A model generated the notes under the pieces. That model saw only the letters and a program-made list of their open reading frames with translations, did no database searches and was not told the DNA's origin. The translations under genes and the position numbers were made by a program. 64,000 bases of DNA, from positions 930,001 through 994,000 of the forward strand of contig JADNRZ010000007.1 of NCBI GenBank assembly GCA_015501605.1, written 5' to 3'. The DNA comes from Panaeolus papilionaceus (Eukaryota; Basidiomycota; Agaricomycetes; Agaricales). Shown one piece after another: positions 51,876 through 64,000 of this stretch; position 1 is the stretch's first letter, and every line of letters begins with the position of its first letter.

Positions 51876-54800
51876 ATGACAAACGCACATAAGCTCCTGG
51901 AGAACTATGGATTGCACAAAGCAGCCTTGGCGGGCGACGAAGATAGTGTTCGTCGCGCCTTGGACGAGGGTGCAGATGTGAACGCGCTTGACAGTGCGGG
52001 TCGCACATCGATAATGTGCGCCGTAGCTGGCGAAAAGTACGTGTCATTTACCCTCAAACCCGTCTAGGCGATTTTTGACACCTGGTGCTGTTAGTTGGCA
52101 AAACATCGACGCGTGTGACGCGTCGCACATGTCGCAAAAGCGCCTAAACATCGTCAAAATGCTTCTAGCGCACGCTGATATCTCATTGTTCACGTTGAAC
52201 GCGCCTCAATCATCGATGAACGGTGTTATTCCTCTTGGTATGGCTGCCTGGCTAAATCTTCCTCAAGCCGTCCGTGTCTTGCTCGAAGAAAGCGCGGGTG
52301 CCGTTTCAGTAGATGGAATGGATGGCCATGGAGCCACGGCATTAATGTGTAAGTGCATCTTGGCTTTCCGATAGAACCCCAAAGTTCTTATTCGCCGTCC
52401 TTGTCAGATGCCGCCCGAGACGGTAGTCTAGAGGTTGTCAAACTACTGGTTGGTTCATTCTTAGATTTGTTTGTTTTCTTTGACATTGACAGTGAACATA
52501 AAATAGCTCTCGCATGGTGCTCGGCCGGATTTTCGTGACCGCAACCACCGCACATCAGTTCAATTTGCACTAGCGCACTCTCAAATTCTATGGCTCTGTG
52601 AAAGCGTATTACGACGTCACAGGTGGCGCGAGAGTAATGTGCGTATCTGGTTGGAGTATTATGTCGATCTTCCGTTGACAGGTTGATTCTAGTCCGCGGA
52701 CCGAACTCGACTGGCTTCAGATAGCCAACAGCTCGTGGATCTCGCGTGCACTTCAATGCCATTCTCTGACGACCTTGAGCCTCCTCCTCGAGAAATATTC
52801 ACACCCGAAGCTACCTCAAGATTAACTACAACTCTCATTTCCTCGATTCGTTCTTCCGATGTGTCATTCATTCATTCCTTGTTGTTTTCTCCCTCTGTAC
52901 ATGCCTCATCTCCACCTGCTTTGTACCCAATGTCCGTTCCCGTCCTTGTAAATTCTCCAGATTCGAACGGCTGGAGCCCTATTCACCATTGTGTCTCCGT
53001 TGACCAACCTTCCATTGACATTCTCGATGCCCTATATTGTGCCGGCGCTGATATCGCACTTTTCACTGTTCATGAACAACAAACACCACTTCATCTCATC
53101 GCTCGTTTTGCTCGCTCTTCATCAAATTCACCTGACCAAATCCACTCTCTTCACGATTTCATTTTGCATTTAATTCATGATCTCCGCGCACCCCTTTCTG
53201 CTCTCGACAAAAACGATGAAACATGTCTTCATATCGCTGCAGAACACGGCCACTCTCTAGATCTCCTAATGCTTCTTCTTGACTGCGACACCTCGGGAAC
53301 AGTTCGCGAAATTAAAAACTCAAGAGGGTATGTGGCGTTCTTTCGATATGTTTTCCATCTTTACTCATTTCGAAACACGTTTCTAGACTTACCGCTTTGG
53401 AAATTGCCAAATCAGAATTCCGGGCTGCTTTCGGAGCGGATAACCGCCCAGGTTCTGCGCTATCCACATACACCATCAGACCCACAGGATCATTTGCGTC
53501 ATTGGCGTCCCTAGCCGAATTACACTCTTTCTACTCTGGCGTGCAAAATGATTCCCTGTCACTCTATTCTTCCGCCAATATCGACATTGATTCAGCTGTC
53601 CAGACCCTCTTGACAAGTTTACGCTCTTCATCACCGGCTATCAAGCATTCCAGCACTTTGGCTCATGTGCAGTATCTAGAAAACTGTATCCAGGAGACAA
53701 GAGAACAGTGTCATTCTATTGTTCAGCATTTCCGAGGCAGGATTGAGGAAGCTTCCAAGGCTGTCGAGGACCTCCAGAAAAATGCAGAGAAAATTCACAG
53801 TATATGTAATGCTATCGCCATCGCCAGCAAGGGTCGCCTTGTCCTGCGCGGCATCGTACCCATCCTACCGAAAAGGCGCTACCGCGAATCTGAAGATTCT
53901 CAACTGACAGTGGCATCTATCAACGACGACAACATGCTCTCTGGCGCCCTCCAAAGCCCTCGGTCTGTCGACACCGACCATTACCTCGTCTCGGTGGGCA
54001 CGCAGACCGCTTTGATGGATCTCTACGGCGTTCATGGCACTATCTCTCGTTCGGATCCAGCCTGGATAGATCACTTCCTCAAATCGCCCGAGCCTACCCC
54101 ATGTCGGACATACTTCCAGGGTCTCTGGGAAGTCGAGCAGGAGCTGCTCAATCTCCAGCAGCAAGCTGCGTCATTTACGTCCTCAGAGTCTCCTTCGAAG
54201 GCCATTGCACGATTCAAGCAGCTCATTAAGAAGAAGGCACGTTTGGAGGACAAGATTCGAGAGCTTGACCTTGAGCCTAAGGCTGAGAAGAAAGAGTCGA
54301 TGTTTGGGTCTGCGAAGGCTTGGTTCAAGCGCATGATGGTGCCTGTGCAGCCGGCGTCTCAGAAATTGGAGATTGTCTATGACCTCGCCGATGCTGAGCA
54401 ATGCAATGCAGGGAGAGAGGTCAAGACGGTTCAGTCCTCGACTATTCACTGCGATGATGCGATTGACGCCTCGATCACTACTGCTCTTCGCACATCTCAA
54501 ATTGTTTTGGACTCTGCTGAACGCGACTTGCAGAGCATCAATGACTGTCTTGTTGCTGTAAGTCTCTTCACACTTACTCCTTAATATTTATAGCTGACAA
54601 TCATTTTCAGGCCGAGCAATTCATCGACTTGGCCAATCACTCAATTTCCAGAACACATCGAGTGGTCAGGAGAGCCATCAAGGTATGTTATCAAACAACA
54701 TTATATTACAACCTTGGACTAATGGTTCTTTTAGAAACGCGAAGCCATGATCAACGACTTGCACAACACGGCTCTCAAAGTCGCCGACGTTGTTTCTCGA

Positions 54801-55082
54801 GGAGACCTCTCACCTGGACTCCTAGGTTACACCAACGCAATCACCTCACGCGCCAGCTTTGCATCCATTTCGACAATTTACTCTGTCGCCTCGTCTGTCG
54901 CTTCAGTTGCAGCTACGCTCACAGAGAACGATGACGAAGATACACGTATAATCCGCCGCCTGTTGCTTCGTAAGATTGAGGCTCAGACATCTGGTGCATG
55001 GGACGAGGTCGACAAGGTTGTTGGCTGGTTGCCTATCGTCAAAGAAGCCGTTCGCGGCGTCAAGCGCAGGGCCTACTTGTAA
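51876..55082 (+). CDS. Ankyrin repeat protein with long coiled-coil C-terminus
   Basis: The start is MTNAHKLLENYGLHKAALAG. Ankyrin repeats include GDEDSVRRALDEGADVNALD, then GRTSIMCAV, KMLLAH, AARDGSLEVVKLL, GWSPIHHCVSVDQPSIDILD, QTPLHLIARFA and ETCLHIAAEHGHSLDLLMLL. A 39-bp intron joins LPLT to DSQQLVDLACTSMPF at about 52680-52720. The large exon 53397-54560 has a coiled-coil segment (HVQYLENCIQETREQCHSIV and EASKAVEDLQKNAEKIHSIC, then RFKQLIKKKARLEDKIREL). Small exons then end AVRGVKRRAYL. The total is roughly 950 residues and no membrane segment is seen. It probably acts as a scaffold, but its function is unknown. No KilA-N or other domain was seen that would place it with SWI6/MBP1-type regulators. 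Confidence 0.8.
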
Positions 55083-55732
55083 TCAACGACTCCACCCAAC
55101 ACTCTACACCCATCACATTCAACACTAAACAACCAACACCCCTCAAAATTGTACATTGTAAGAAATCATTCATTGCTCTTGTACACACCGACGCGTCATA
55201 TTTTCTTTTTTACATTGGGTCGGGAAGAATCAAAGTTAAAAATGAACCCTTGTAATGTTATTGTATCTATTGTATTTATATTCGCAGTTGCCGTAGATTT
55301 CACATTCCCCTCATTAGCATCTTCGCATTCCATTCCATTCAAGATTTCTCTCTCTCCTCTTTCCGCTCGCGTTTTCGATTTCGAGTTTCCCATTACACGA
55401 TCCATTCCATATTCATACTAGCATGTGCTATCTCCCCCCATTGGTTTCAAAGTTTTTTGTGGTCTACGCTTTTGTGTTATAGTTCATTGAACATTCCTCG
55501 CTACCTACATTTTGATTTCGTTCGCTTTTTGCCAGTACTGCATACTACGCTTCCGTGTCTATTTTCATGTCAAATCAAATTTTCGGCGTGCATCTTTCTC
55601 CCTTCCACAATGTGTGATTCAACCAGAGCAAACGAGATGTTCCAGATCAAGGTATGAATTGCATTATGGTATCGTAAAAATATGCAGTTAGATGAATGGC
55701 ATTTGGAACGAATGAGCAACGAATTGTGTGGA
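55083..55732. other. Convergent 3' region
   Basis: This is 3' flank of the ankyrin gene (plus) and VPS39 (minus), about 650 bp. It is T/C-rich with no gene recognised. Confidence 0.5.
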
Positions 55733-58700
55733 TTATGACCCCCGCAATTCGTGAAGCTTCTGAGTAAACAGCTCGCGGCATTGGTAGTGCGTAACCTCTC
55801 CCCTTTATCATGTTTCAGCATTTGGCATGTGTAACAAAACAGAACCCACTGACCTTGGGGCATGAACGGCGATGACACTGTTTCCCAGCCGTTTGTGACA
55901 CTGAGGGCAACTAGAATAACGGGGGGGAAAAAAATCAGGACTGATTCCATGCAGAAAAAAGGGGAAACGTACATCCTACTATCAGTCACCTTTACGCGCT
56001 TAGTCTGCAAAACCATCAACCTCCTCGCCAACTGATCATTCCTTGCTTTCCCGATATTGCGGACAACGCGAGTATCAAACACAGGTAGACGTAAAGACTC
56101 GATCAAGAATGTCCTGATATCGTCCGTCGTTACCAGCGGGGGAAGGAGCTGCAGGGCATCAACAGTGTCCATGCGCCGACTGTGGCGACTTATCAGCTCC
56201 AGCGCAGGTGGGAGGAGATCCGTCGAGATTTTGACGGTGGGCTTTAGGTAGATCTTCAAGAGGTCCAAAAACACTGTTGACCCTGGCTCATATATCCGTT
56301 TGCAGTATCTGGGAAGCATCTATGAGCACACGAAACGGCTTCGAAAATGGAAACTCACTCTTCTGCTTTGATGAAGTCCTGTAGACGATATACATATGTT
56401 TCTAGGGCTTGATCGTGTCGTCCTAGACGTCCGAGAAGAATTGCGCGCGCTTCATACAGATCTGAAGAAAGTTGGTTGTACCATCAGGACAAATCGTGTC
56501 GGGATAAGGTCGCGATAAACATACCTGTTGACGCTACTTGTGCGTACATACGTTCAACGGAGATATGACCATCGGTGTTGATGAAATTCAGCAACTTGCT
56601 ATAAGACTCTTTCCTGGTTTCTATTCACCATGTGAGGAAAGCGCATGGCATATGAATATTTTGATTCTTACTCTCGTCACCCTTCCTCTTTGCAGTCACC
56701 GTCATACTCAGATACAGTTCGGCCAAGCGATCATGATACACGGGCGTCTCTTCCTGACGCTCTTGCAACTGATACTCCAGATATTTGGCGCAGAACTTGG
56801 GGTCCAAACCCTCCAAATAATCAGCGACGGCTTTCTTGGGAAGTTCCACGTCTTCCGAAGTGAATATCTAAGGATTAGAAAGCCTTGAGACGAAACAACG
56901 CCCAGCAAACATCTTGCACCACATACCTGGAATGCCATTTCTGAATCAGTCTCGAATGCCCACCGGGCATATTTGAAGATCTGATCAAGGTATTCCGGGC
57001 CGAGCTTCTGAAGGTATTGAATTGTCGGGTCAAGCTTGTCCTCCGTGTCGGTCTCATCCTCACTGAGCCTGCAAATTACGACATCAGCCTCTGAGAACAG
57101 AGGCTAAAAGTTTGTGAAACCCCTCACTCTTTCAACAAGTCAAGAGCCTTGGAGTGCATCTTCTTCCCATGATACAAATCCCGCAATTCCGCATATTTCT
57201 ATCCGGCATGATTGGCGATGATGAGTATTTAAACGGCGGAATAAAAATAATAATTGAGAATGGCGAACCTTTCTGTTTCGCAGGTCTTCTTCAACTTCAG
57301 AAACTTCGCACCAATTCGCGATGCGACACAGAGGGCCCAATAGTGCAGGGCGGATGACTAGGTATGATTTGTACAGGGCTGTATCGACTAACTGTGCGAA
57401 GCGCAGTAACTGCTCTGGTGTGAGAGCTGATAGTGGTGCGTTGGGCAGCCCGAAGAGTTCATCGATAGTTGCCTCGGATAGCGGGGATGCGAAGTGTGAC
57501 TGACTCTCCGGTGTGATGTTGACGGCTTCGAGAGCTGCTCGCAATTTAGGACGCCGGTCTGCCAAATATCGCACAAGTGTCTCGATGGATCTGCTTACGT
57601 CGTCTGTAAAGATGAAGTTAGTGACGAAAGGACAAACCCCAGATCGAAGAGCTACCTGTTGGAGGTTTCCGCCTTGCAGTGATGGAGGCTGTATCATCAT
57701 CCTTTGCTCCACCAGGATACAACATCCCCAAACCACCTCTCCGTAGACGTCCCCCGATAGAACCTGCTGTGGACGTAACAATGCTATCAAATATCTCCGT
57801 TGCAGTCTTTTCATGGGAGGATTTCTTTTCTCCTTCCGAAGTGTCGTCTGCCGCAGGAGCTGATTCTTCTTCTGGCTGTTCTGGTCCACCATACAAGGAT
57901 ATCCATTTGTCTTGAGGAACAGAGAGTCGACCGGCCACGGACTCTGGGTACAGCGCTACCACTTTAGCTGGGTTAAAGTCAAGCTCAATGAACGTGTCAA
58001 TTGCAGCATCGAACTTAGATGCACGGAATTGTGCTACGGCATTTAATGCTCGTATCTGCGTCCGACGTTGGTCCTAAGAAACGTGTCAACCAAGTTAACA
58101 GACAGATATCTAAAACAAGAACTACCTTGTCTGGGAGAAGAGCAGCATCGATTGTATCCAAAAGCGCCAGGGCATCGGCATACAAACCGTTAAGCACCAA
58201 CTCGTCAATCTGCTCTGCCCACGAACGCATTTTGAACGACCATAGACTGCTTCCATCATTGGCTGCGGCTGTCTTGTCCGTTGGTGTGGTCAATAAATAC
58301 AGACGCGACTGTGATGTGGACGACGGCGTCAATAACCGGATAGCAGCATTCTGGGTCGGAGAGTATTCGGATGCGTTGAAAGGGAATTGGATTGTTTGTG
58401 TGAGCTCCATTGACAGAGAAGATCGTATCTGAATCAGCGCAGTGGCATTTGACTGCGCTTGGTTTGATGACCCAGCGCCTGAACTGGAGCCAGGTATGAG
58501 TTCTGTGGCTTGAGATTGTACAGAGCCCGCTGGGAGAACGGAGAAAATGTAGGGCTTGATAAAGGCTAAGCAATCATTAATTAGTCGCGTCAATGTCGGT
58601 TCACTGAGAAGGCTTACCTATCTCTTCAGGTGGAGTGGGCCATTCGATTGTAGCAGGTCTAGTAGGTTTACCATCTGCCCCAATGAAGATACCTTCAACT

Positions 58701-59754
58701 GCGGGCAAAGTTTAGCACAATATAGCACTACGAAAGAGGATAGCAAGTACCATCTTTGCCTATGAGAATTTCTGATTGACTAACTTGAACGACGTTCGGC
58801 TTTGCCTTTGCACCCAATCCAAGTGTCATATATCCTGTTAGACCCGTAAAGGCACTGGTCATTGCCGTAGCAGATCCCACTACAGGGAGTGGTGTGGTGA
58901 TTTCAGTAGCGATCATCGTCGGTATAGAGAACATGGCAAATTCTGTCGGTGAATATGCAAAGCACGCAGTATCCTGATCCAAGAATACTATGCTACGGGC
59001 AGAGTGCGGTAATGGGGCTTCCTGAACGCACGGTAATCAGAGAGCACTTGACGAATTGATGTAGAGGAATGAGCTCACTTTGACTTCCTGAGGTTCTCCG
59101 TCCCTCCATGAATAAATGACAGCTTTACGACGGCATCCCACCAGCAGCAAGGTGACTCGACAAGGTATTGGTTGTGATTTCTTGAAGTCTGGGCTTGCCT
59201 GTAGCTCTTCCGCACTGAGAGATAGTTGTTCCACATATGAGTGAATAGCAAAGGAGAAAGCAGCTTTAGCTTTGAGGAGAGGTGTTGCAGGAGAGAAAGA
59301 TGGTAGAGGAAATAAGGTAACCGTCATCTCTGCAATGGTCCGATGGTTAACTCGAGAACTCAGCAATAAATGCACTCCTTACCAGACAATACCACCAACG
59401 AGTTCACATCGCGAATGAATCCTAATTGGTCGATGGACCTCTTCACAAACCCTTTCTTCACCTCAACCAATTCCACTTTTTCAGAGGTAGAGCCATTGTC
59501 GTCTATGGGCTGACATGAGCCGACGATTTATGAAGTGTATATCAGATCCATTGCGCACTTGTGGATTCATTCAAGCTATAGATGTGCAAGCTTCCAATTG
59601 AACTTCCTAGGTATATTCTATCGGCTGTTCCGGTTGTCAGTGATCAATGTCATCATATCTGCGCTTGCGAACGCGGCTTGCCTTGAACGGTCAGAGATTC
59701 AAATCGCTCCTTCAAGCCTGAGAGCACAATTTCTGGTGTTGTAAATGGCGCCAT
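55733..59754 (-). CDS. VPS39: HOPS subunit Vam6/Vps39
   Basis: This encodes a vacuolar membrane tethering protein of the HOPS complex, required for fusion of endosomes and vacuoles and for Rab7/Ypt7 binding. The first exon (59682-59754) gives MAPFTTPEIVLSGLKERFES. It joins by a GC-AG intron to ADRIYLGSSIGSLHIYSLNE, the start of the N-terminal CNH propeller. Later exons carry GFIRDVNSLVVLS, then FLDQDTACFAYSPTEFAMFS, then clathrin-repeat-like helices: DDVSRSIETLVRYLADRRPK, LLKELSEDETD, ESYSKLLNFINTD and ARAILLGRLGRHDQALETYV. The C-terminal exons give LARRLMVLQTKRVKVTDSR, then CPQCHKRLGNSVIAVHAPRG and EVTHYQC, the cysteine-rich domain. It ends HELRGS at 55733. About 15 exons. Confidence 0.9.
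59625..59681 (-). other. GC-AG intron in VPS39
   Basis: This is a 57-nt intron with donor AAG/GCAAGC and acceptor AACAG. Removing it joins VQ to ADRIYLG in frame, matching the conserved CNH start. No GT donor gives the same junction. GC-AG introns are a known minority class handled by the major spliceosome. Confidence 0.65.
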
Positions 59755-60645
59755 TTAGTGCAAATCCTATGTTTAATATTCGGTACCCTATGGCACGTAT
59801 GGGCCTGCAGTCATTCAGTCTAAAGCCAGCACTGCGGAGGTAATTGAGAAGGAGGAGTGATGATGACAACATGCTAGACGCGCGACAACGCGCATGACCA
59901 AGACAAGCACATACAAATATGGGTTGTGCGAGCTTTGTTCAGTCAGGGACGTAGAGCTCTTGTCTTCTTCATCACTCCTGAATATCTAAAAAATGTGTCA
60001 TCTGCCTCTGTTTTATCCTGGGCAACGAAGCGCTTCATTGACTTGACAACATATCAAGCTGTATTAATTGATCTGGCAGAATCTCGGTTCTTACTTGTTA
60101 CTCTCACTTTGCCATCTATATTTACATCCCACTCTCATCTGAAACGACGACAGGATCTGTGGTTATGTTATGAACCTCTGTTCACGGAAAATTACTACGG
60201 ATCTGCGTTACCCGCAGTACTCTTGTCGCATGTTTAATTCAGTCTCAATGTCATGCGCATCGTACAAAAAATGCGCACGTTTCGTCGACGACAGCTATAA
60301 TTACTCTGCGACTGTAATCAAAGATGTGTTTTGCTATGGATCCAGAAGTTGTATTGAAAAATTATTTTTGCAGCTATCAATCCAAAGCGACTTGACAACA
60401 GCTTTGATATGGACCTCGGTTTCTACTCATGCTGTGGTTCGTTTCAGCGGCGTATTCTATCTTTATCTTCATAACCAGAGTATAAAAGTGACGCAGAATG
60501 TGGTCGTTATTCCTCAGCTGTGCTCTGAACACTTTTACTTTGCGCTGGTCGCAAATTCCGTCTAACAAATCCTTGACCGTCTACCCTCGAGCTCCCATCC
60601 ACCCGCTTTCACTGACGTCGATCTATCATCAATATCAGCTTTAAA
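59755..60645. other. Intergenic, divergent promoters
   Basis: This lies between the divergent VPS39 and secreted-protein starts. The frames at 59926-60565 have no recognisable content. No repeat or RNA gene was seen. Confidence 0.5.
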
Positions 60646-61519
60646 ATGGTCCGCACCGCTGCTGTTGCTGCTTTTGTTGTTTTTGCCTTCTCTACTCGCG
60701 CCCTTGCATTCCCTAATGGGTAAGTCACCTTGTTCATTGACCTCTAAGCCAATATGTTTACCAAATGCCCCAGGTACTCTAATGAGGTCGTAGAGCGCGA
60801 TTATACCGATTACGAGCTCGAGATCCGAGACTATCTCGAGTATCTCACCGAACGTGATGCTTATGGCGGCATCGAGGAGTACGATGCCCGCGACTACTAC
60901 GACTTAGAAGAATTCGATGCTCGTGACGACGAGCTCCTCCTCGCCTACCTGCGCGAAGACAGTCATACCACCACAAGCTCTGTCCAGACTGTCACAACAA
61001 CGAGCACCCAGCACCCAAAGCCAACGTCTTGCACAGACGCGGAATTGAAGTCCAAGAAGGAGGCCAAGAAAGCAGAAAAGGAGCGCAAGAAAGAAGAAAA
61101 GAAGGCTAAAAAGGACGCCGAAAAAGCCAGAAAGGAGGCGGAAAAGCACCATTCTACCACATCTTCTTCCTCTTCGACGAGCACGCCTACCCCCACTTCT
61201 ACCACCAGCGCCAGCACAACAACTTCTGCATCTGCCACCATTACCTCTCCACCAGCGGCGACCGCTGTTCAAACGTCCGCCTCGACTACCACGGGCAAGA
61301 ATGGAATTGCGACAGTCCATGTTACCACTACTGCTGCTGTTCCAGAGTGCACCAAGGATAGTATTTTCAAGAAATTGTTCCACCACCATCATAAGAGGTC
61401 TACCGCTTATGAGGATTTGGACGGGCTATTCGAGTAAGCTTCTTTCTTTGTCTTTTGGACCCTGAAACTAACTTTGATTTTCTTGCAGACGCGAACTTGA
61501 GTTTGATGAGTTAGATTAA
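60646..61519 (+). CDS. Small secreted low-complexity protein
   Basis: Three exons (60646-60719, 60774-61433, 61489-61519) are supported by splice consensus and frame. Signal peptide: MVRTAAVAAFVVFAFSTRAL. The mature chain starts with Tyr/Asp-rich acidic repeats (VERDYTDYELEIRDYLEYLT, then EEYDARDYYDLEEFDARDDE). A strongly basic Lys/Glu-rich stretch follows (KKEAKKAEKERKKEEKKAKK), then a Ser/Thr-rich linker (TSSSSSTSTPTPTSTTS). A basic HHHHKR site and an acidic tail ending ELEFDELD finish the protein. The order acidic, basic, Ser/Thr-rich, acidic is unusual. It is probably cell-wall associated or secreted. The arginine-aspartate pairs and the KR site could be processed by Kex2. No family recognised. 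Confidence 0.75.
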
Positions 61520-61873
61520 GGATGGATGACTAATACTCTAGAGTACAATTTGGAGTAGTGCAATAAAATTACAGGATTTGTTTCCGTGAAAACATGGACC
61601 GCATCGCCTCTTATCCTGAGCTGATCACGAATGTTAATAGCAGACTGACGGCGTAGTATGCCCATGGGCGCATCACTTGGGGTTCTGAATTATGGCTGGG
61701 CCGCTAAAGGTGAAGCCCCAAAAAACATTCACCATCTGAGGGTGAAACGAACCCCTGAATGTGATTTATACATAAATCGTGTTCCCACCCTCACAAAACG
61801 AGTCAATTCCATCTCTTGCTTTTCCAACCCAACCGCCATTCTGCGGCTTCCACCGTCGTTCACGCATACTCAA
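61520..61873. other. Intergenic, promoter of the F-box gene
   Basis: Short region between two genes on the same strand. No gene was recognised. Confidence 0.5.
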
Positions 61874-63642
61874 ATGTATACAGACTCGCAGGACCACATC
61901 ACAGAGCTTCCAGTGGAACTTATCAAGGAAGTGGGGTCCTGCGTAAGCCATCCGGTTAGCAACACAGAAAACTAATCATAACAGCTAGAAAAGCTTGAGT
62001 ATAGCGAGGTTCAAACATTCCGTTTAGTGTCTAAACGCATCAACGGTGCTGTCGAGTCGCAAGCACTCTCCCGACTCAAACTTCACTGGGGTTTTGACAA
62101 TGACAGTAATATCGACCCCATCCCATTTCCTCTCGACAAGTTGCAGGCATATATTGCTCCTGGAAAGACACGAGCCTACTACTTTGTCCGACACCTCATT
62201 ATCGGCAATGTCTGCCTCAAACTGGATACTACAACGAGCCCCCTTGACTTAGGATTGATCAAGGAAACACCTAAGTTGACAATGACTTCATTAACAGAGC
62301 AGAGACGCGCTACCTTCAGAGCGTTGATGGAAAACCTTTTGCTTGGAGAGTCATTAAAAAACCTGAAAAATATCACGTTAGTTGATTCTCTCCCTCTGTT
62401 TCCGTTCTCTCTCTGACCTTGCTCACTCTAAAGATGGTTAAAGGACCCCATCCTGAGGCCAATGCCCACCCATTATATATGGCCGGTAAATCTCCACGAC
62501 CAAAAGTGTACTGGCACTTTGGAGATCGTGGTCGAGACACTTTTCCAGCGTGAAGCACGGTGTCAGAAATTTGACATTGATATTTCGCACATCTATCTTA
62601 ATATTCTTCGTCGCTCGTTGGTCTCAGGCATTAAGGTCAATAAAGCAAGAGGCTGGCCCTGCCAAAATCTACGGATAAGAAACGAAATACGCAATCCCCC
62701 CTCCATGGACATGTTAATGTGGCTCAAGCAGGTTATCTCAAGCAAGTACGACCTCACAACTCTAGATACCGACATCATCTTTGTTGATAAATTGCTTTGG
62801 GCACTCTTTGGAGAAAATTCCGGCACTCTTGACATTGCAACCACCCCTAAAACTCAGTTTCAAACGCTACAAATGGCGTATCAGGGCTCTATATTGGGAC
62901 CTCAAGTCCTACAACACTTTCGACAACTTAAGAAACTTGTATTATGGCCGCAGCCATATTCATACCAGCTTCATCAAGCAGTTCGAGATCGGACCGCAAA
63001 ACTTTGGCCTCAACTCACCAAAGAACAGATATACATAGAGGACTTGAAAATTGGACTTCCACATCTTGACCACGCCTTACTGGATTACTTGGAAATCCTT
63101 CCCCAGACGCTGAAAAGTCTGTCATTGGAATCTACGTTTATTTTTCCTGATCATCTATATGACTACGGAACCTCCGCGGTCAACGGCCAGCATCACCTCT
63201 ACAATTCTTATAACGAAGGTGATCTCCCTGAACGCTTCTTCGCTCACGTTTTACCATCCATCGCTTCAGGTCTTGAACATCTATCTATCAATGCGGACCA
63301 TTGGTATCATTTTAACTGGTGCCTTGGAACTCTACCCGAATCACGACTTGCGTTCAAACAGTGCTGGTCTCTTAGGAGCGTCTGCGTGACGTTGGATTGT
63401 ATACTTACCGAGTCTGACAAGGTGTGTGCTTTGATGTCACTGTCCCGTTCATATCGTACCTATGCTCTATATTGTTGACCCTGGGACAGGCTCTGCTCAA
63501 TGAAGTGTTCGATGGATGTCCGTTGCTTTACTCAGTTGGAGTCTACGATATACAAACAGGAAAGAGATCCCGAACGATTTCGCTGTGTCGAGGTCAAGAC
63601 CTGCAAGAAGATGCCGAAGATCTATTTGGAGATGATTTATAG
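61874..63642 (+). CDS. F-box protein
   Basis: The start is MYTDSQDHITELPVELIKEV. The F-box continues in the next exon: LEKLEYSEVQTFRLVSKRIN. Four exons: about 61874-61938, 61984-62376, 62432-63421 and 63490-63642. A long C-terminal part holds leucine-rich stretches (RQLKKLVLWPQPYSYQLHQA, LKSLSLESTFIFPDHLYDYG, LEHLSINADHW). It ends LQEDAEDLFGDDL. It is probably an SCF ubiquitin ligase adaptor with unknown target, the third F-box gene of the window and not closely similar to the other two. Confidence 0.8.
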
Positions 63643-64000
63643 GAGCTCAAGCCATTAATCAAGTATTATAAGACTGTCCGTACTGTTGGGATGTAACTGT
63701 GGACTTTGCATTATATATGAACGCCCGCAGTTAATTTTAAAGCCATTGACTACGGCGTCGTCGAGTCGTCGACGGCGTATACATTCGCGTTCCGAGTTCT
63801 GGCGAGGCCCGCATAAAAGTCGAGTCAGGTTGGTTGAGCCAAGCATGACGGAAGTAGGTAAGGGCCGTTGTCATCACATGAGTATAAGTAGAGGATGTTT
63901 GGGCGATCCCTTTCCAACCAACTCGAACATTCCCACATTAACATGACAATCTTGGATCATGCAACTAACATTAGTCCCCTCACTGGAGGCGGAATAGCTC
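63643..64000. other. Intergenic to window end
   Basis: No gene was recognised. A CATAAAAGTCGAG element near 63813 might be a TATA-like site for a gene beginning beyond the right edge. Confidence 0.4.

Noticed and set aside
53865..54500. Minus-strand frames over the ankyrin/coiled-coil exon
   Set aside because: The plus-strand exon continues a conserved coiled-coil protein, so these are shadows of it.
60904..61392. 162-aa Gly/Arg-rich minus-strand frame opposite the secreted protein
   Set aside because: It is the antisense image of the Ser/Thr/Ala and Lys-rich coding blocks; the sense strand has a signal peptide and clean splice sites.

Overview
This window looks like nuclear DNA of a filamentous basidiomycete, probably an agaricomycete. 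The genes are dense and on both strands. Most are broken by many short introns of about 50-60 bp with GT...AG ends. Recognisable eukaryotic housekeeping proteins (SNU66/SART1, RNase H2 subunit A, MEX67, VPS39, a complex I subunit) sit beside fungal accessory families (F-box proteins, type-B carboxylesterases, a thaumatin-like/ricin-B lectin fusion, a fungal aquaporin). I could not identify the species. I saw no rRNA, tRNA, CRISPR array or intact transposon.

Left part (1-9 kb): two decayed copies of an aromatic-ring FAD monooxygenase, an intact medium-chain reductase, an aquaporin, and a small three-exon gene for the 9.5 kDa/NDUFA3-type subunit of complex I. That last gene is divergent from SNU66.

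Housekeeping and mixed block (9-29 kb): SNU66 converges on RNH201. These are followed by an F-box protein, a hemerythrin-like protein, a large one-exon membrane protein, an NmrA-like NAD(P)-binding protein, a membrane SH3 protein with an apparent frameshift, another F-box protein and a ZIFL/YCR023C-like MFS transporter.

Esterase cluster (30-45 kb): four secreted carboxylesterase paralogs, all on the minus strand. They have nearly the same exon pattern, including a microexon that carries the oxyanion-hole glycines. A plus-strand gene for a secreted thaumatin-like plus ricin-B lectin protein is inserted between the third and fourth copies. The set resembles a locally expanded secretome cluster, which is the main accessory feature of the window.

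Right part (45-64 kb): a basidiomycete-type orphan protein, MEX67 (mRNA export), an ankyrin/coiled-coil protein, VPS39 (HOPS vacuolar fusion) with a GC-AG intron, a small secreted low-complexity protein and an F-box protein. Exon joins were worked out by eye from reading frame, splice consensus and family conservation, so internal boundaries are approximate unless stated.
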